DNA from: Miscanthus floridulus
Lineage: Eukaryota; Streptophyta; Magnoliopsida; Poales; Poaceae
Direction: 5' to 3'
Assembly (NCBI RefSeq): GCF_019320115.1
Contig: NC_089584.1
Coordinates: 76,818,791-76,882,790 of the forward strand
DNA: 64,000 nt
A model generated the notes under the pieces. The model saw nothing but the letters and a program-made list of their open reading frames with translations, had not been told where the DNA came from and did not search any database. This document shows, piece by piece, positions 10,354 through 22,500 of the stretch (the first letter of the stretch is position 1; the number at the start of each line of letters is the position of its first letter). A program made the position numbers and the translations under genes.

Positions 10354-11830
10354 CTAGATAGAAGCAAAGAAGCTAGAAAAGTTTTCTTCTAAGTAATCCT
10401 CGGACTCCCAAGTAGCTTCATCTTCAGTGTGTTGATTCCATTGTACTTTGTAGAACTTGATTGTACGCCTTCGAGTAACTCGATCTTTTTGATCTAAGAC
10501 TCTAATGGGGTACTCGGCATAAGTCAAATCAGGCTCTAGTTCTACATCACCAAAGCCGATCTCTTGGTCAGGTACTTGAAGACACTTCTTTAACTGAGAT
10601 ACATGGAAGATATCATGCACAACTGACATGTGATCTGGTAGCTTGACGCAATAGGCGACCGGTCCACATCATTGTTGGATCTGAAAAGGACCTACAAAAC
10701 AGGGCGCCAACTTTCCCTGAATCCCAAAACGATGAACTCCTTTCATCGGTTATACCTTAAGGTAGACATAATCTCCCACTTTGAATTCTAGCGGTCGTCT
10801 CCTCTTATCAGCATAGCTTTTCTGTCGGGATTGAGCTACCTTCATATTGGCTTGTATGAGTTTAACTTTCTCTTCAGCTTCCTTGACCACATCCGGTCCA
10901 AAGAACCAACGTTCTCCAGCTTCTGACCAACTTAAAGGTGTCTGGCATCTACGACCATACAATGCTTCGAATGGTGCCATTTTAATGCTCTCTTGATGGC
11001 TATTGTTATATGAGAATTCAGCTAAAGGAAGACATTCATCCCATTTAGCACCATAGGAAAGGACACATGCTCTTAGCATATCTTCAAGAATTTGATTTAC
11101 CCTCTCAGTCTGTCCATCTGTTTGCGGATGATAAGCAGAACTACGGATAAGTTTAGTTCCCAAAGACTCATGTAAACTTTTCCAAAACTTGGATATAAAC
11201 AATGACCCTCTGTCAGAAACAATGGTCTTGGGTGCCCCATGTAGACTGAAGATTCTATCAAGATAAAGCTTTGCATACTGTTCTGCTCGATATTTATCTT
11301 TGACTGGTAGGAAGTGAGCTATCTTGGTTAGACGATCAATAATAACCCATATTGAATTATAGCCTGCAGATGTTCTTGGCAATCCCACGATGAAGTCCAT
11401 ACAGATATCTTCCCACTTCCAAGATGGAACTGGCAATGAATGTAATGGACCTGCAGTCTTCATATGAACTGCTTTGACTCTCTAACAAATATCACACTTG
11501 GCTACATATTGAGCTATTTCTATTTTCATTTTGGTCCACCAAAATCTCTTTCTCAGATCATGATACATTTTGTTGCTACCCGGATGAATAGAGTATCTTG
11601 TAGAATGTGCTTCATCAAGAATCTGCTTTCGTAGCTCTGGATTTTTGGGTACTACCAATCTATCCTTAAACCATACAATATCTGATTCATCAATCTTGAA
11701 ACATGTTGGTCTTCCAGATCTGACTTTATCCTTAATATGGGCTATACCCTTACTTTTCTGTTGAGCAGCAATGATCTGATCTTTGATAGTGGACTCAACT
11801 ACAATATTGGATAGGGAACCTTGTTATATG
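10354..11830 (-). pseudogene. T integrase with chromodomain
   Basis: The catalytic core is better preserved than in copy 1: MDFIVGLP (first Asp), TIVSDRGSLF (second Asp) and HPQTDGQTERVNQ (Glu) are all intact. The FKVGDYVYLKV segment then meets a stop (10750-10752). Downstream come a shared stop near 10672 and the chromodomain ORF (10354-10629) with YPIRVLDQKD, FYKVQWNQH and EDEATWESEDYLEENF. The HHCC domain (IHPGSNKMYH, CDIC) lies upstream of an amber at 11482-11484 that copy 1 does not have. The family role is insertion of the cDNA, with the chromodomain steering it to particular chromatin. Confidence 0.93.
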
Positions 11831-13240
11831 ATTTGTAAATTCAGATGCTCCATCTCTTGACACAATGTTCATTGCATAGGTTCTACAATCAAATAATGAC
11901 AATGACTCTTGCGACTTAGGGCATCGGCAACCACATTAGCCTTGCCCGGATGATAATGCACTTCTAAGTTATAATTTTTGATAAGTTCTAACCATCTTCT
12001 TTGCCTCATATTCAACTCTAACTGAGTGAAGATGTATTTCAAACTTTTGTGATCCATATAGATATGACATATATTGCCCAATAAATAATGTCACCAAATC
12101 TTGAGTGAATGAACAACAACAGCTAATTCAAGGTCATGGGTGGGATAATGTTCTTCATGCTTCTTGAGTTGTCTGGAAGCGTACACTATGACTCTACCTT
12201 CTTGCATAAGAACACAGCCAATACCAATTCCAGATGCATCACAATAGATATCAAACGGCCTTTCGATATCAGGTTATGCTAATACTGGTGCAGTTGTTAG
12301 CAATTTCTTCAATGTCTGAAAGGCCTCCTCACATTCTGTTGACCATACAAACTTAGTTTGATTTTTCAGCAATCTAGTAATTGGCTTCGCAATTCTAGAG
12401 AAGTCAGGGATGAACCAACGATAATACCCTACCAATCCTAGAAAACTACGAACTTGATGAACAGTTGTAGGTGCTTTCCAGTTAAGGACTTCTTCTACCT
12501 TGCTTGGATCAACAACTATACCTTCAGCAGATAAGACATGACCCAGAAATTGTACTTCCTCCAACCAAAATGCACATTTGCTGAATTTGGCATATAGTTG
12601 GTGATCTCTTAATCTTTGTAGAACAATACGGAGATGTTCCGCATGTTCCTCTTTGCTCTTAGAATAGATAAGAATGTCGTCAATGAACACCACTACAAAC
12701 TTATCCAACTCAGGCATGAAAACTGAGTTCATCAAGTACATGAAGTGAGCCAGGGCATTGGTTAGCCCAAAAGACATGACTAGATACTCATATAGACCAT
12801 ATCGAGTAGTGAACGCTGTCTTCGGCACATCTTCTCGTCTGATCTTAATCTGGTGATAGCCTGATCTCAAGTCTATCTTCGAGAACACCTTAGCTCCCGC
12901 AAGTTGATTAAAAAGCAAATCAATTTGGGGTAAGGGTATTTGTTCTTGATGGTGACTTCATTCAACGGCCGATAGTCAACACATAACCTTAAGGTTTGGT
13001 CCTTCTTCTTCATGAAGATAGCAGGGCATCCCTAAGGTGATGAACTGGGTTGAATGAAACCCTTGTCTAACAACTCTTGTAGTTGTATTTTTAATTCTGC
13101 TAGTTCTTTGGGTGACATTCTATATGCTCTTCTGGACACAGGTGCCGTTCCTGGTTTTAGATCAACTCTAAACTCTACATCTTGGTCTAGTGGCAGACCC
13201 GGCAGATCATCGGGAAAGACATCCGTAAACTCACATACCA
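11831..13240 (-). pseudogene. T reverse transcriptase and RNase H
   Basis: Minus-strand order is RT start (VFPDDLPGLPLDQDVEF near 13230), SRRAYRMSPKELAELK, palm ([15 protein letters not shown]), FIDD catalytic box near 12680, thumb ([32 protein letters not shown]), then RNase H ([37 protein letters not shown]). A frame change near 12945, a stop near 12273-12275 (CAA in copy 1) and stops near 12090 and 11870 break it. The gene length matches the family, so it is decayed, not truncated. Confidence 0.92.
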
Positions 13241-13835
13241 CTGAAATTTTCTTGGCTTCTTCAACAATAGTCGCATAGACTGTTTCCACTGTACTCTTAG
13301 GAAAGGGAAGTTGGATGAGAAGTTGGGTTTTGCTGTTGGGTGCATTTACCCTTATGGTTCTATGTAGGACATCTATGATAGCCCCATGTTGAGTTAACCA
13401 ATTCATACCAAGGATCACATCTATATCTTGATCCTTTAATATCAGCATATTGGTAGGGAACTCATAACCTCCCAAATCAATAGGCACATGCTGAACTACC
13501 TCCCTTGTATAGATTCATCCCCCAGGCGACTGTATATGATAGGGTTCTTTTGTTTCCCCAATAGCTATCCCATGCTTCACAACAAATGTACGATTGATGA
13601 ATGTATGGGATGCACCAGAATCAAATAAGGTAATTGCAGGATGCTTAGCAATGGGAAACATACCCATCATAACTGGTTCTCCTTCTGGAATAGATTCCAC
13701 CTGAGTATAGAAGACCCTTCTAGTTTTCTTCTCAGCCTGACCCTTCTGATTATTCTGAGAATTGCCCTTGTACTGATTCTGAGCTTGAGTAACAGGGGCT
13801 TTGGGTGCATCAGGATTGTTCTTCCTGGGATACAT
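13241..13835 (-). pseudogene. T aspartic protease
   Basis: This is a retropepsin domain with an intact DSGASHTFINRTFV active site, preceded by a conserved MMGMFPIAKHPA segment. Downstream, MLILKDQDIDVILGMNWLTQHGAIIDVLHRTIRV is the usual second half of chromoviral proteases. One in-frame stop near 13512-13517 separates the halves. It sits between the gag zinc knuckle and RT, the canonical order. Confidence 0.88.
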
Positions 13836-14849
13836 ACATTCTCGGGAAAAGTGTCTGGTTTTACCACAATTATAGCATGGAAAATTGTGATTCTAGGGAG
13901 TAGCATTGTGGTTTGCATTATTTGTATTATTATGCTACTGCGGTGCTTGATGAGTATAAGGCGTATTAGTTGCAGGGCGAATAAAGATTTGCTGCCTGCC
14001 TTGGTCTTGTTGTGGGCGGAATGGTGCATGGCCATGATTCTGTGGATGGTAGACTATCTTTTGACGCTTTCCTCCCGACGATCCGAAAGCAGATATTTTC
14101 TTTTTCTTCGCCTCCTTGTGTTGGCGGTAATTCTCCTCTGAAGCGATAGCAATATTGACTATCTCATGATAAGTTGCATTGCCACAAGTTGCCATCATGG
14201 TCTGAAGTTTAGTGTTCAGGCCTCTAAGGAAATGATTCTTCTTCTTCCTGTCAGTATTCACATACTCTATAGCATACTATGACAGGTGGTTGAAGCGCCC
14301 AACATAATGCATCACCGGGTGCTCCCCTTGCTTAAGGGCCAAAAACTCTTCTAACTTCATGGTCATCACACCATCTGGAATATAGTGCGCCTTGAAGGCA
14401 TCCTTAAACTCCCTCTAGGTGATTTGGTGACCAGCGGGCTATATCGCTACCAAATTTGCCCACCAGGCACCAGCAGCTCCTCGGAGTTGCTGCGCCGCAA
14501 ACCTTGGTTTCTAAACCTCGGTACAGTGAATCAGCTCAAACTTCTGCTCTATTGTCCTAAGCCAATCGTCAGCTTCTAAAGGCTCTTCTGCCTTAGAAAA
14601 CACAGGCGGACGTGTGTTAGTAAAATCAACATATGTTGACTCCTCATTTCCATTATTACGATGGCCACGATTAGGGTATGGTGCCTGTTGGTTCTGAGCC
14701 AATTCCCTTAACAGCCTAGCATTTTCTACCATTGCATTGACAAGTGCAGCTATAGCATCTGCCATAGTCGAAGGCATTGGTGGAGGATTTGGGCACTCAT
14801 CATCATCATGTGAGCCACTAGCACTAGTTCGGGTGATAGGACGAGGCAT
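13836..14849 (-). pseudogene. T gag (capsid and zinc knuckle)
   Basis: ATG at 14847-14849 starts MPRPITRTSASGSHDDDE. The capsid-type segment follows (PLEADDWLRTIEQKF, then KDAFKAHYIPDGV, LEEFLALKQGEHPVMHYVGRFNHLS), with frameshifts and ambers between 14270 and 14515. The C-terminal part is basic (KKKNHFLRGLNTKL, KKKKISAFGS). A complete CCHC knuckle, CYNCGKTRHFSREC, lies at about 13838-13880. Gag would form the cytoplasmic particle that packages element RNA. One stop (LS-amber-YA near 14278) is a CAG-to-TAG type change. Confidence 0.88.
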
Positions 14850-15009
14850 CTGTTAGCGAAACATGTTTACTTACATTATTCTTTATTGAAAGCATTTAAA
14901 AGGTTTCATGCTACAAAGGGTTACTTATTTAAATTACATGTCTTGTATCCCACAAGACAACCCTGGTTTACTAGGAAAGCAGTAAAGGAACTATTACTAC
15001 TCCGAGCTC

Positions 15010-15546
15010 TCAATCTTCGGCATCCGTGCCCATATCGGTCGAAACCTCATCTTCATCTAAGAAGTACACTAACTCCTTAGGATCCTCCTCTTCTTCTTCA
15101 TTCTCGACTTCTCCTGGATCTATGATCATTTCTTCATCTATAACTTCACCATCCCCATGGGGTGGATGAAGTTGAGCGTACAGCAGGTGGACATTCTCAT
15201 GAAGAATGGCATTGTCCATCTCTAGGTCTTCTACGTAGAACTCCAACTCATGGACACGTTCATTGGCCACATCCTCTCGTGTCCAGGCTTCATTTCATAG
15301 CTCCATGGTCATGGTGATACCCCTTTGCATTTCCACCAGCTCCTCTTGATCTTTGGCATGAGCTCGATGAAGATTGTTGAGCTCCTTGGTAAGGTTCTCG
15401 ATGTTGGTGGGATTGCTTGAAGATCCTTCATCTCCTAGGGTCTTGGCACTTCCTTCACCAAGCTCATGGTTTCTTGGTGCCAACTGGTGACGAGGGACTC
15501 CAAGAGGTCCGGTGGACTTGTGTGTGGTTATCTTGGTCTTTGCCAT
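15010..15546 (-). pseudogene. Extra ORF between primer site and gag of T (orf0-like)
   Basis: One minus-strand frame runs from ATG at 15544-15546 to a stop at 15010, about 178 codons, broken by a single amber at 15295-15297. The first half is basic at its start (MAKTKITTHKSTG) and then predicted coiled coil (NIENLTKELNNLHRAHAKDQEELVEMQ). The second half (VANERVHELEFYVEDLEMD) continues the heptad pattern and ends strongly acidic (VENEEEEEDPKELVYFLDEDE). It lies 160 bp upstream of the gag ATG and 370 bp downstream of the LTR. I recall rice RIRE3/RIRE8-type elements with an orf0 here; that link is from memory. No function is known to me. Confidence 0.68.
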
Positions 15547-15917
15547 AGCCTGTAGAATTTAGGGTAGGACTATAAGAATAACTTGAGGATAATGGAGGTT
15601 AGCAAGAATGGGATTGACATTACTTACCCAACCACTATTAAGGGGATTTATTATGCAAAGTGTTCAAGCATGATGCATGAATCGATCTTATGAATCTAAG
15701 TACAAAAGATTTACATAATCATAAGTACTAGATTTTTAATACATAGGACAAACCTAATCATATTATCCACCACGAACTTGCAAATAAGATAAGATTGAGA
15801 CTAGATCAAAGGTAAGAAGAAAGAAATTTGAACTCTAAAATATCAAGTTTACTTTCTTCGATCCAAATCATTTTGAAGGTTTTTCAAAGTAACCTACAAT
15901 GATCTTAGATAGGAACG
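15547..15917 (-). other. T untranslated leader
   Basis: About 370 bp lie between the primer site and the extra ORF. They are AT-rich with no coding potential. This is where a packaging signal would be expected, but none is identifiable by eye. Confidence 0.6.
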
Positions 15918-15929
15918 TCTCAGATACCA
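15918..15929 (-). other. T primer binding site (initiator tRNA-Met type)
   Basis: The minus-strand TGGTATCTGAGA lies 2 nt inside the LTR end and matches the plant initiator-Met site TGGTATCAGAGC at 10 of 12 positions. Confidence 0.82.
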
Positions 15930-15931
15930 GC

Positions 15932-18900
15932 TGTGGCAGAACCTCCTAAGAAATTGGGCCCACATGCACCTATCGTTGTCTTAACAGACCTCGGATAGCG
16001 TACACAAGTTCCCAACAACTCAACAGGTCTGTCGGGTGTCCTTGGGAAACCCGAATCATCCACGATTCTCTTTTCAAACAGGATCCCAATCACAGTCATT
16101 GCATATTACAACAGTTTATTCAAATATATACATCAGAGTACAAGATAGCAGAAGTCAAGATAACATAGTTTACAAACCAGTTGTTTTCAAACTTACAATA
16201 CCATAAGTGTCATATAACCATAGTAGCGGGATAATATTACATTAACTTTATTTATCATACAAACTAGTGCCTTGTCCAAAGGCCATTCATCATTCCTCAT
16301 CGTCATTGACTTCAAACACCGACATGTAGTAGGGACCAAAATAAGCCTGCGCATGCGACTCACCTGCAACAAGGGTTAACAAACCCTGAGTACAAAAGTA
16401 CTCAACAAGACTAACCCGACGTAACAGGGGGTGAAAGACTTTAAAGATGCAGGTGTTGGGGCAAGGTGAGGATGTAGCAAGATTCAAAAAGTTCTTTGCC
16501 AAAAGCTTACTATTCTTCATCCTATTTTTCAAGTTTTACCCCAAAGTCCTTTAAGTTCATTATCTCAACTAAAAGTGCATTTCCCATATTCCATTCCTTC
16601 TCATTCCATTCTTTTCTCATATTTTAGTAATTCACCAGTCCTGCATTGCTTCTGTAATGAATTAAGTCTCCATATCCGCGGAGCACCGGTAATTTGAATT
16701 GATTCAAGTCCCAGCTGGGGATTCCTTATCACACGACATATGTAGAACTTAATCTTGCATATATCAACCTCGCTATCGGATCCTCCTATACTAAGCCATC
16801 TCCACGCCACCTGAGAGCACATCACACCTCAAATCCGGCCACATTCCAGCCACGAGGGTACACGCTACTCCCGCCATCTCTCCACTCCTAGTGCATGGGC
16901 ATTCGTCTTAGTATCGGATTAGCCGAAGTAGGCCTATCGGAGTATGTGACCAGTACTACAAAGTGTCTCGTTCAGAAGATCCATAATGAGTGGCCTTTAA
17001 GCGACATAGTCGGCAACACTACCCAAAATTCAAGATAAGTCACCCGACTAGTCTCTAGTTCATTCTATCTTCTTTCTTTCTTTGGCTAGTATGCCATCTT
17101 TGATTGTATCAAAACTTTTACTTTGAAGCCTACCATTAAGCATACTAAGCATTCTACGCCTTTATAAATGAAAAACATCTTCAAGGATGGTAAACAAGTA
17201 ACAAGGTAGGCAATGCATCAAGTAGGTAACATTTGAATTAATCAACTTAATGCAATAAGTAACATAGGTGATAAACTTTTCAAAGCAACAAGGTAAGGGT
17301 TTAATGCATAAACCGGGGCTTGCCTTCGTTGACGATCTCGGGTTCCGGATCAGTACCACAATTATCGAATCCCGTGACAACCGGGGATTCTTCCAGAACT
17401 TGCTCAACTAGAATCGTTTCATTCTCGGGTTCTACATGAAATGATAACATATGCTTTAACACGATGATAACGTAAACATGATGCTTTCATGGTACATGAA
17501 ATGTAAAAACACCTCGAATACGACTTTCCTTTATGGTACAGTTGCAAGCCAACAAAACCAACTTGCAATGCCACCGTCAAGAACCACACATGTGACTTGA
17601 CCAAATGGATCTTGAAACCCTACTAGTCACAAAACATGACCAAAACAAGATCCAACACTAATCAAACAGTTATGTTTTGCTTTTATTTATTTTTGAATTA
17701 ATTTGGAATTAAGCCCAAAAATGAACTTGTTCCAAATGACCCCAAAATTTTATGTAAGCTTCCTCATGACAAATTAGTGTACCAAAACAAATTTCATAAT
17801 TTTTGGAATTATCCATTGGCCTACAAAAATTATGGAAATTGCATTTATCAATTAATGGACTGAATATTTGAACATTAAAAATTTATTCAAATTTCAAGTT
17901 TCATATTTTAAACCATACTAGAACATGTACAGAAGCTACACACAAAATTTTAGAATTTTTGGAGCTATGATTAATTTTCTACAAATTCCCAAAGTTTCAG
18001 CACTATTCAAAATCAAAAAATAACAAAACTCACTATTCTCTCTCTTGCTCTCACTGATAGCCGGCCCCCACCTGTCATCCCCAACCCTCGGGCATTGACT
18101 GTGGCTGCGACGGCGCTGACCGGCGCAAACTTGCCATCGGTGAGTCTAACAGCGACGACCAAAGCACTAACATGCTCACAAGAGCTAGGCGCATCGATCA
18201 GTGGCACTTTGGAGGTCGATTACGACATGGAACAAAGCTAACACCGGCCATGGCGGACACGGTGGCACAGCAATGTTACGCCGGTGAAACAAGGCTAGTA
18301 ACGGTGAAACAAAGAGTATAGGAAGCATCAGTGGCTCACCCCAATCGCGTTGAAGCAACAGGCGAGACCGGAGAAGCTACGGTGACTCGTTTCGACGGTG
18401 ACCGGGATCACGGCGGAGTGGACCTCATCGACGACAGCGTTCCAGCGACTACAATGGGCAAAACAAATAGGCAAGAGTGGAATGAGCACTACAGCATCGA
18501 GACGAATCCATAGAGTCAACCAGCAAGGGCAATGGCTCACCGGACGAGGCTGGCCACGGTGAATCGGAGCTTCTGTTGAGATCGCCAGCCGCGAGGAAGA
18601 TGAACGTGTACAGCGAGCTCTCGGCGAAATCAGGCGGTAGCAATAGCTCGGTCAGATGCGCAAGGAGCAGGCAAAACTAGAACACGGCTTTTCTAGGGCT
18701 AACTTGCGCTGAGGGGACGAGAGAAGCTCGCCGGAGTTGAGACGGCGGCGTCGGGAAAATAGAGTGAAGGAAGAAAAATGAATGGCGTCATCTGGTTCTT
18801 ATAGCTCGGCCAGGAGCGCGCGGACTCGACACGTAGCATGCTCCCTATGCCAGCGTGAAGCCAAGGGCGGTCGCAGGCACACCTGGAAGACCGGAGAAAG

Positions 18901-19598
18901 GACGCCGGCGGTGAGGCGGTGACGCCCTGTAGTTATCTGAATTTTTGAAATAACTATAGATTTGCCACTGCGTTTATTTCTCAAATTACTCCCAAAAGTT
19001 CTAAAGAAGTTGAAAATCTCCAAAAATAAAAGTTGCTCAACTTTTCAAACTCTACAACTTTTCTTTAAGGAACATTTTCAAATTCTTCCTCCATTTTGAA
19101 ATTTGAATTTAGGGTGCATTTGAGCATTTGAATCATTTCAAAATTACTCCAAATTTTATATGTAAACTTGAAAAACTTTGAATACCAAAGTTGATCCTTA
19201 TAAAATAATCTTCAACTTTGCTTTTTGCCTCAACCCCAAATTCCACATGGATTTTGAATTAGACAAAAGGGGCAAAAAGGACTTTTGTGATTTGAATTTG
19301 AATTCAAATTTGATTTATTTTCCTTTTACTTTAACGTTGATTTTTGACTAGTAACATGGCCCATTAGGGTTATTTGAGTCAAATGACACATGGCCTCATC
19401 ACATGATCACATGAAATTTGACCCTTGTGGTCATGATCTTTATTTATGGTTTTGAATCACATCACATGAAATAACAACATTATGAAATAAAGCTTATTTA
19501 GTGAATGCATTCAAAATTTTCTACTTCATGAATGCTTTGCAATGCATATGATGACATGGCAAGTTTTAGTGCTAGGTCAAAACACCAGAGGTGTTATA
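15932..19598 (-). mobile_element. T 5' LTR, full length (3667 bp)
   Basis: On the minus strand it runs from TATAACACCTC (terminal CA of the plus strand mutated to TA at 19597-19598) to TTCTGCCACA. It contains a GC-rich stretch (about 18030-18930) with several overlapping short ORFs on both strands, which are chance, and the conserved A-B-C module at 16362-17431. It is the only complete T LTR in the window. Confidence 0.93.
16362..17431 (-). promoter_or_regulatory. Conserved LTR module A-B-C in T
   Basis: In minus-strand order: block A 17431-17313 starts right after a TAG preceded by a T-rich run and ends in GGCAAGCCCCGG, with an open acidic frame; block B is 17014-16992 (ATGTCGCTTAAAGGCC); block C is 16403-16362, hairpin GAGTAC-4 nt-GTACTC followed by GGGTT-4 nt-AACCC and TTGCAGGTGAGT. 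Similar blocks in the same order lie in S and in both Y LTRs. The role is unknown. Confidence 0.6.
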
Positions 19599-22500
19599 GC
19601 CACCACCTTCAATAGGCAGAGAACTTCACTTGCAACATGGTGGGATAAACCCTGAGTACTCGAATGTACTCAGCTAGACTTACCCGTCATAAACTAGAAA
19701 TAAAGTGACACCAAGGATTATGCAAGGCTTTAATAGTGGATCTAGCTGGACAACCTTTTGCATAAACGCTTGAGTAACCATTAGCATTATTCACCTGTAC
19801 TAGCAGTGACTTTTAGCCATTACCTACCATCTATATTAGCACCTGTACTAATCAATCACTTAATTAAGTTGCAAACAATAATAACCAAATCAGGTATTTC
19901 ATGGCTCATTATCATCATCATCATCATCATTTAACCATATCTTTAAATTTAATGAATCAACGTTGTCGCTGCTCAGTCAAGTTCTCACTATCCGGGAGAG
20001 ACGGCGATTTGAATCGATTCCTATCTAGCTAGAGGGGTATTCCTAACACAAACCCTGCTTCCCCCCGTCGGAATTGCATTAGGTCACCTTTGGTACAACT
20101 CAAAAATCGTGGCTCCGAGCAGCCCCGCACCCTTAGGGAGTCCACTCTGCCAGGTGGTCAATCTCACCTAGGACTTACGCCAATGGCTCCCCGCACATCC
20201 TTACTACCGCTAGGGTGCACAGTTTCACTTCTCGGTCTTTCGGCCTGAGTTGAGCTAGTCGGCTTCGCGGTCGGAATGAGTTATCCGGCCAACTAAGTGA
20301 TAGGCATGCGTACAACTTGACATGAGGACGTACAGCGCATCGGTCCTTAAACGACACAGACGGGGATAGATTCACACCCAAGACCTCCATGCCTTGTTGC
20401 TGCACTACCGTCATCCCGCCCGGTCTCTTTTCATTATTAACACATGGTTCTTTTCCACGATAGCAAATATAGCCAACCATGACCAGAGCTCATCCTACAT
20501 CTCACAGGTGATAGGAAATCACCCGACTTCTATCGGTCTAAGCATAGCTAAGCATCATTCGATCCTACACATAATTAGGATTCACATGATTTTATCTGGA
20601 CAAGGTAAGGATATAATGTAAGAATTCGTTCCAACCAATTCCTATACTTAATGCATCATTAACAATAAAAGATACTCAAGATATTTGTAAAAACATAGGA
20701 GACTTAGAATGCTCCGGGCTTGCCTGGGATCCGACACAAGTCAGTTCAGTTAGCTTGCACTGTCCTGGTGACATCTCCGGTCGTAGCACTTGCTTAGTCC
20801 TTCCATCTTCGGGATAGATCCACCAAACCCAATCTTCGAGTTCGGCTCCACATCACATCCTTCACGTGGTTCATCTAGCGTACCTAAATGAGATGCAAGA
20901 TGCATGTGTATGAATGTGATGAATGGTAACACAAGATGCATCACATAAGCATTCAAGACAAACACAAGATTATGCAAGACATAGACACCAATAGCTATTT
21001 AACTTACATCACATAAATAACTATAGAGAGCAAGCACATCAAGCATGACACAAGTTTAACAAGGTCACAAGTATCATAACTTGACCATCAACAAGGGCAT
21101 AAGCCACACTTAGCAACACGTGGAGTAAACAACCACAACTAGCATATGTCTATTTCTGGACTGGAAACAACAGCTTCATGTTTGGATCATAACTAGAGTT
21201 ATACAAATCCAATAGCCATGCAACAAGATATTCTGGAAATCTTATGAAATTTTCTACAATTCATCTTTAATTATCTTAGCATGATTATCCAGTTAACTAA
21301 GTCAAATATACCCATTTACAGAAACTGGTCCACAATTGACAGAAAGCAACCATTTATGAAACCCAACTTTAAACAGGCATAACTCACAAACCACAAGGAC
21401 AAATACCACCAAATTTTAACAGCATCTAGATACATGAATTATCTACAACTTTGTTATTATCACCAAAAGCTTATTCCAAATCTAACTAGGTCAAACATGC
21501 TAATGTTTCAGATCTACACCGAACTAGGACAGAAAAGTAGTAGTAGTTTCAAAATGGCATAACTGGTTTTACAGGCATCAAACAAGCATGAACCTTAGCT
21601 TTATATAAATCTTATTAAATTCTCTAAAACATGTTTATTATCATAACAAGGTGATTCACCATTAACAAGGTCAATCAAGCACAATTGAGCACCTCTGTCC
21701 AGACTTGGACAGATGTTGCCATGCAACTTCGCAAGCTTATAACTGGAGCTCTACAACACCAAATGGATGTTCTTTAACAAATATGGAAATCTCATGAAAG
21801 GCACTACACTTGTTCTATTATCTCTAAGACATGATTCAAAGCGTAGCTAAGTCAAACAAGACAATCATTCAGATCTCTACAGAGAGCATGTAAAATCTGA
21901 TAATGAACTTACAAAATCTATAGCTCCTAAATTATCAGGCCTATGTCCATGCAATTTGAACACAAGCAAGATTATGAAATTAGCTACAACTTTGGTATTC
22001 ACTACAACCACAGCAAACATCATTTCCGCCACAAAAATGATTGCACAAGCAAAAACTGCATATGCAGCCCAACAACACTGGTACTGAAAACTGATAGGTA
22101 CTCCAGAGAAGCATAACTGGAGTTCTAGACCTCCAACAAACATGAACCATAACTTTTTGAAAAGCTTAGTAAGTTACCTACAACTTTATTATTCTCATAT
22201 TAAGATGATTCTACAGTTACAAGGGTCAATTAATCCAATAATTGCATCTCTATCTAAAACATAGACAAGTGACATGCCACTTTAAACAGCTATAAATAGA
22301 GTTATACATGTCCCATAAATGTAACTTCTTGTGTCTAGCTATTTTGCAAAGTGAACACATTAAAAAGTTTCTATTTATGATTAGACCCTTCTTCTTCCTT
22401 TTGGCGGGGCAGAGACAGGAGACGCGTCGGGGGCCGTCGTGGCCGGTTCGGTCGGCCGGCGAGGGGCTTCGGCCAGCCAGGGATGCGAGGGGGAGGCCAG

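Larger units (their letters stand above)
8562..12987. repeat. Segmental duplication, copy 2 (partner 1-4428)
   Basis: This is the copy that lies in its original context: W sequence is continuous to its left and T sequence to its right. It is likely the source of copy 1. Copy-specific stops (8871, 10756, 11482, 12275) are not shared with copy 1, so the two have evolved separately since the event. Confidence 0.9.
9568..19598 (-). mobile_element. Element T: Tekay/Del chromovirus with an extra 5' ORF
   Basis: In minus-strand order it has a 5' LTR (15932-19598), primer site, upstream ORF (15010-15546), gag, protease, RT-RNase H, integrase, chromodomain, PPT and a 3' LTR (9568-10183, internally deleted). 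The target duplication GCCAC at 9563-9567 and 19599-19603 is confirmed by the uninterrupted site in the right Y LTR near 28586. Homologous LTR ends differ by about 1% over 500 bp, the youngest pair in the window. It is the deepest element of the nest. Pol has several stops, so it is not autonomous now. Confidence 0.95.

Noticed and set aside
13641..14141. 166-codon plus-strand ORF over T gag
   Set aside because: It is the antisense shadow of the gag and zinc-knuckle region on the minus strand.
18013..18930. Short ORFs in the GC-rich part of the T LTR
   Set aside because: Overlap on both strands with no domain and no conservation visible; LTR interior.
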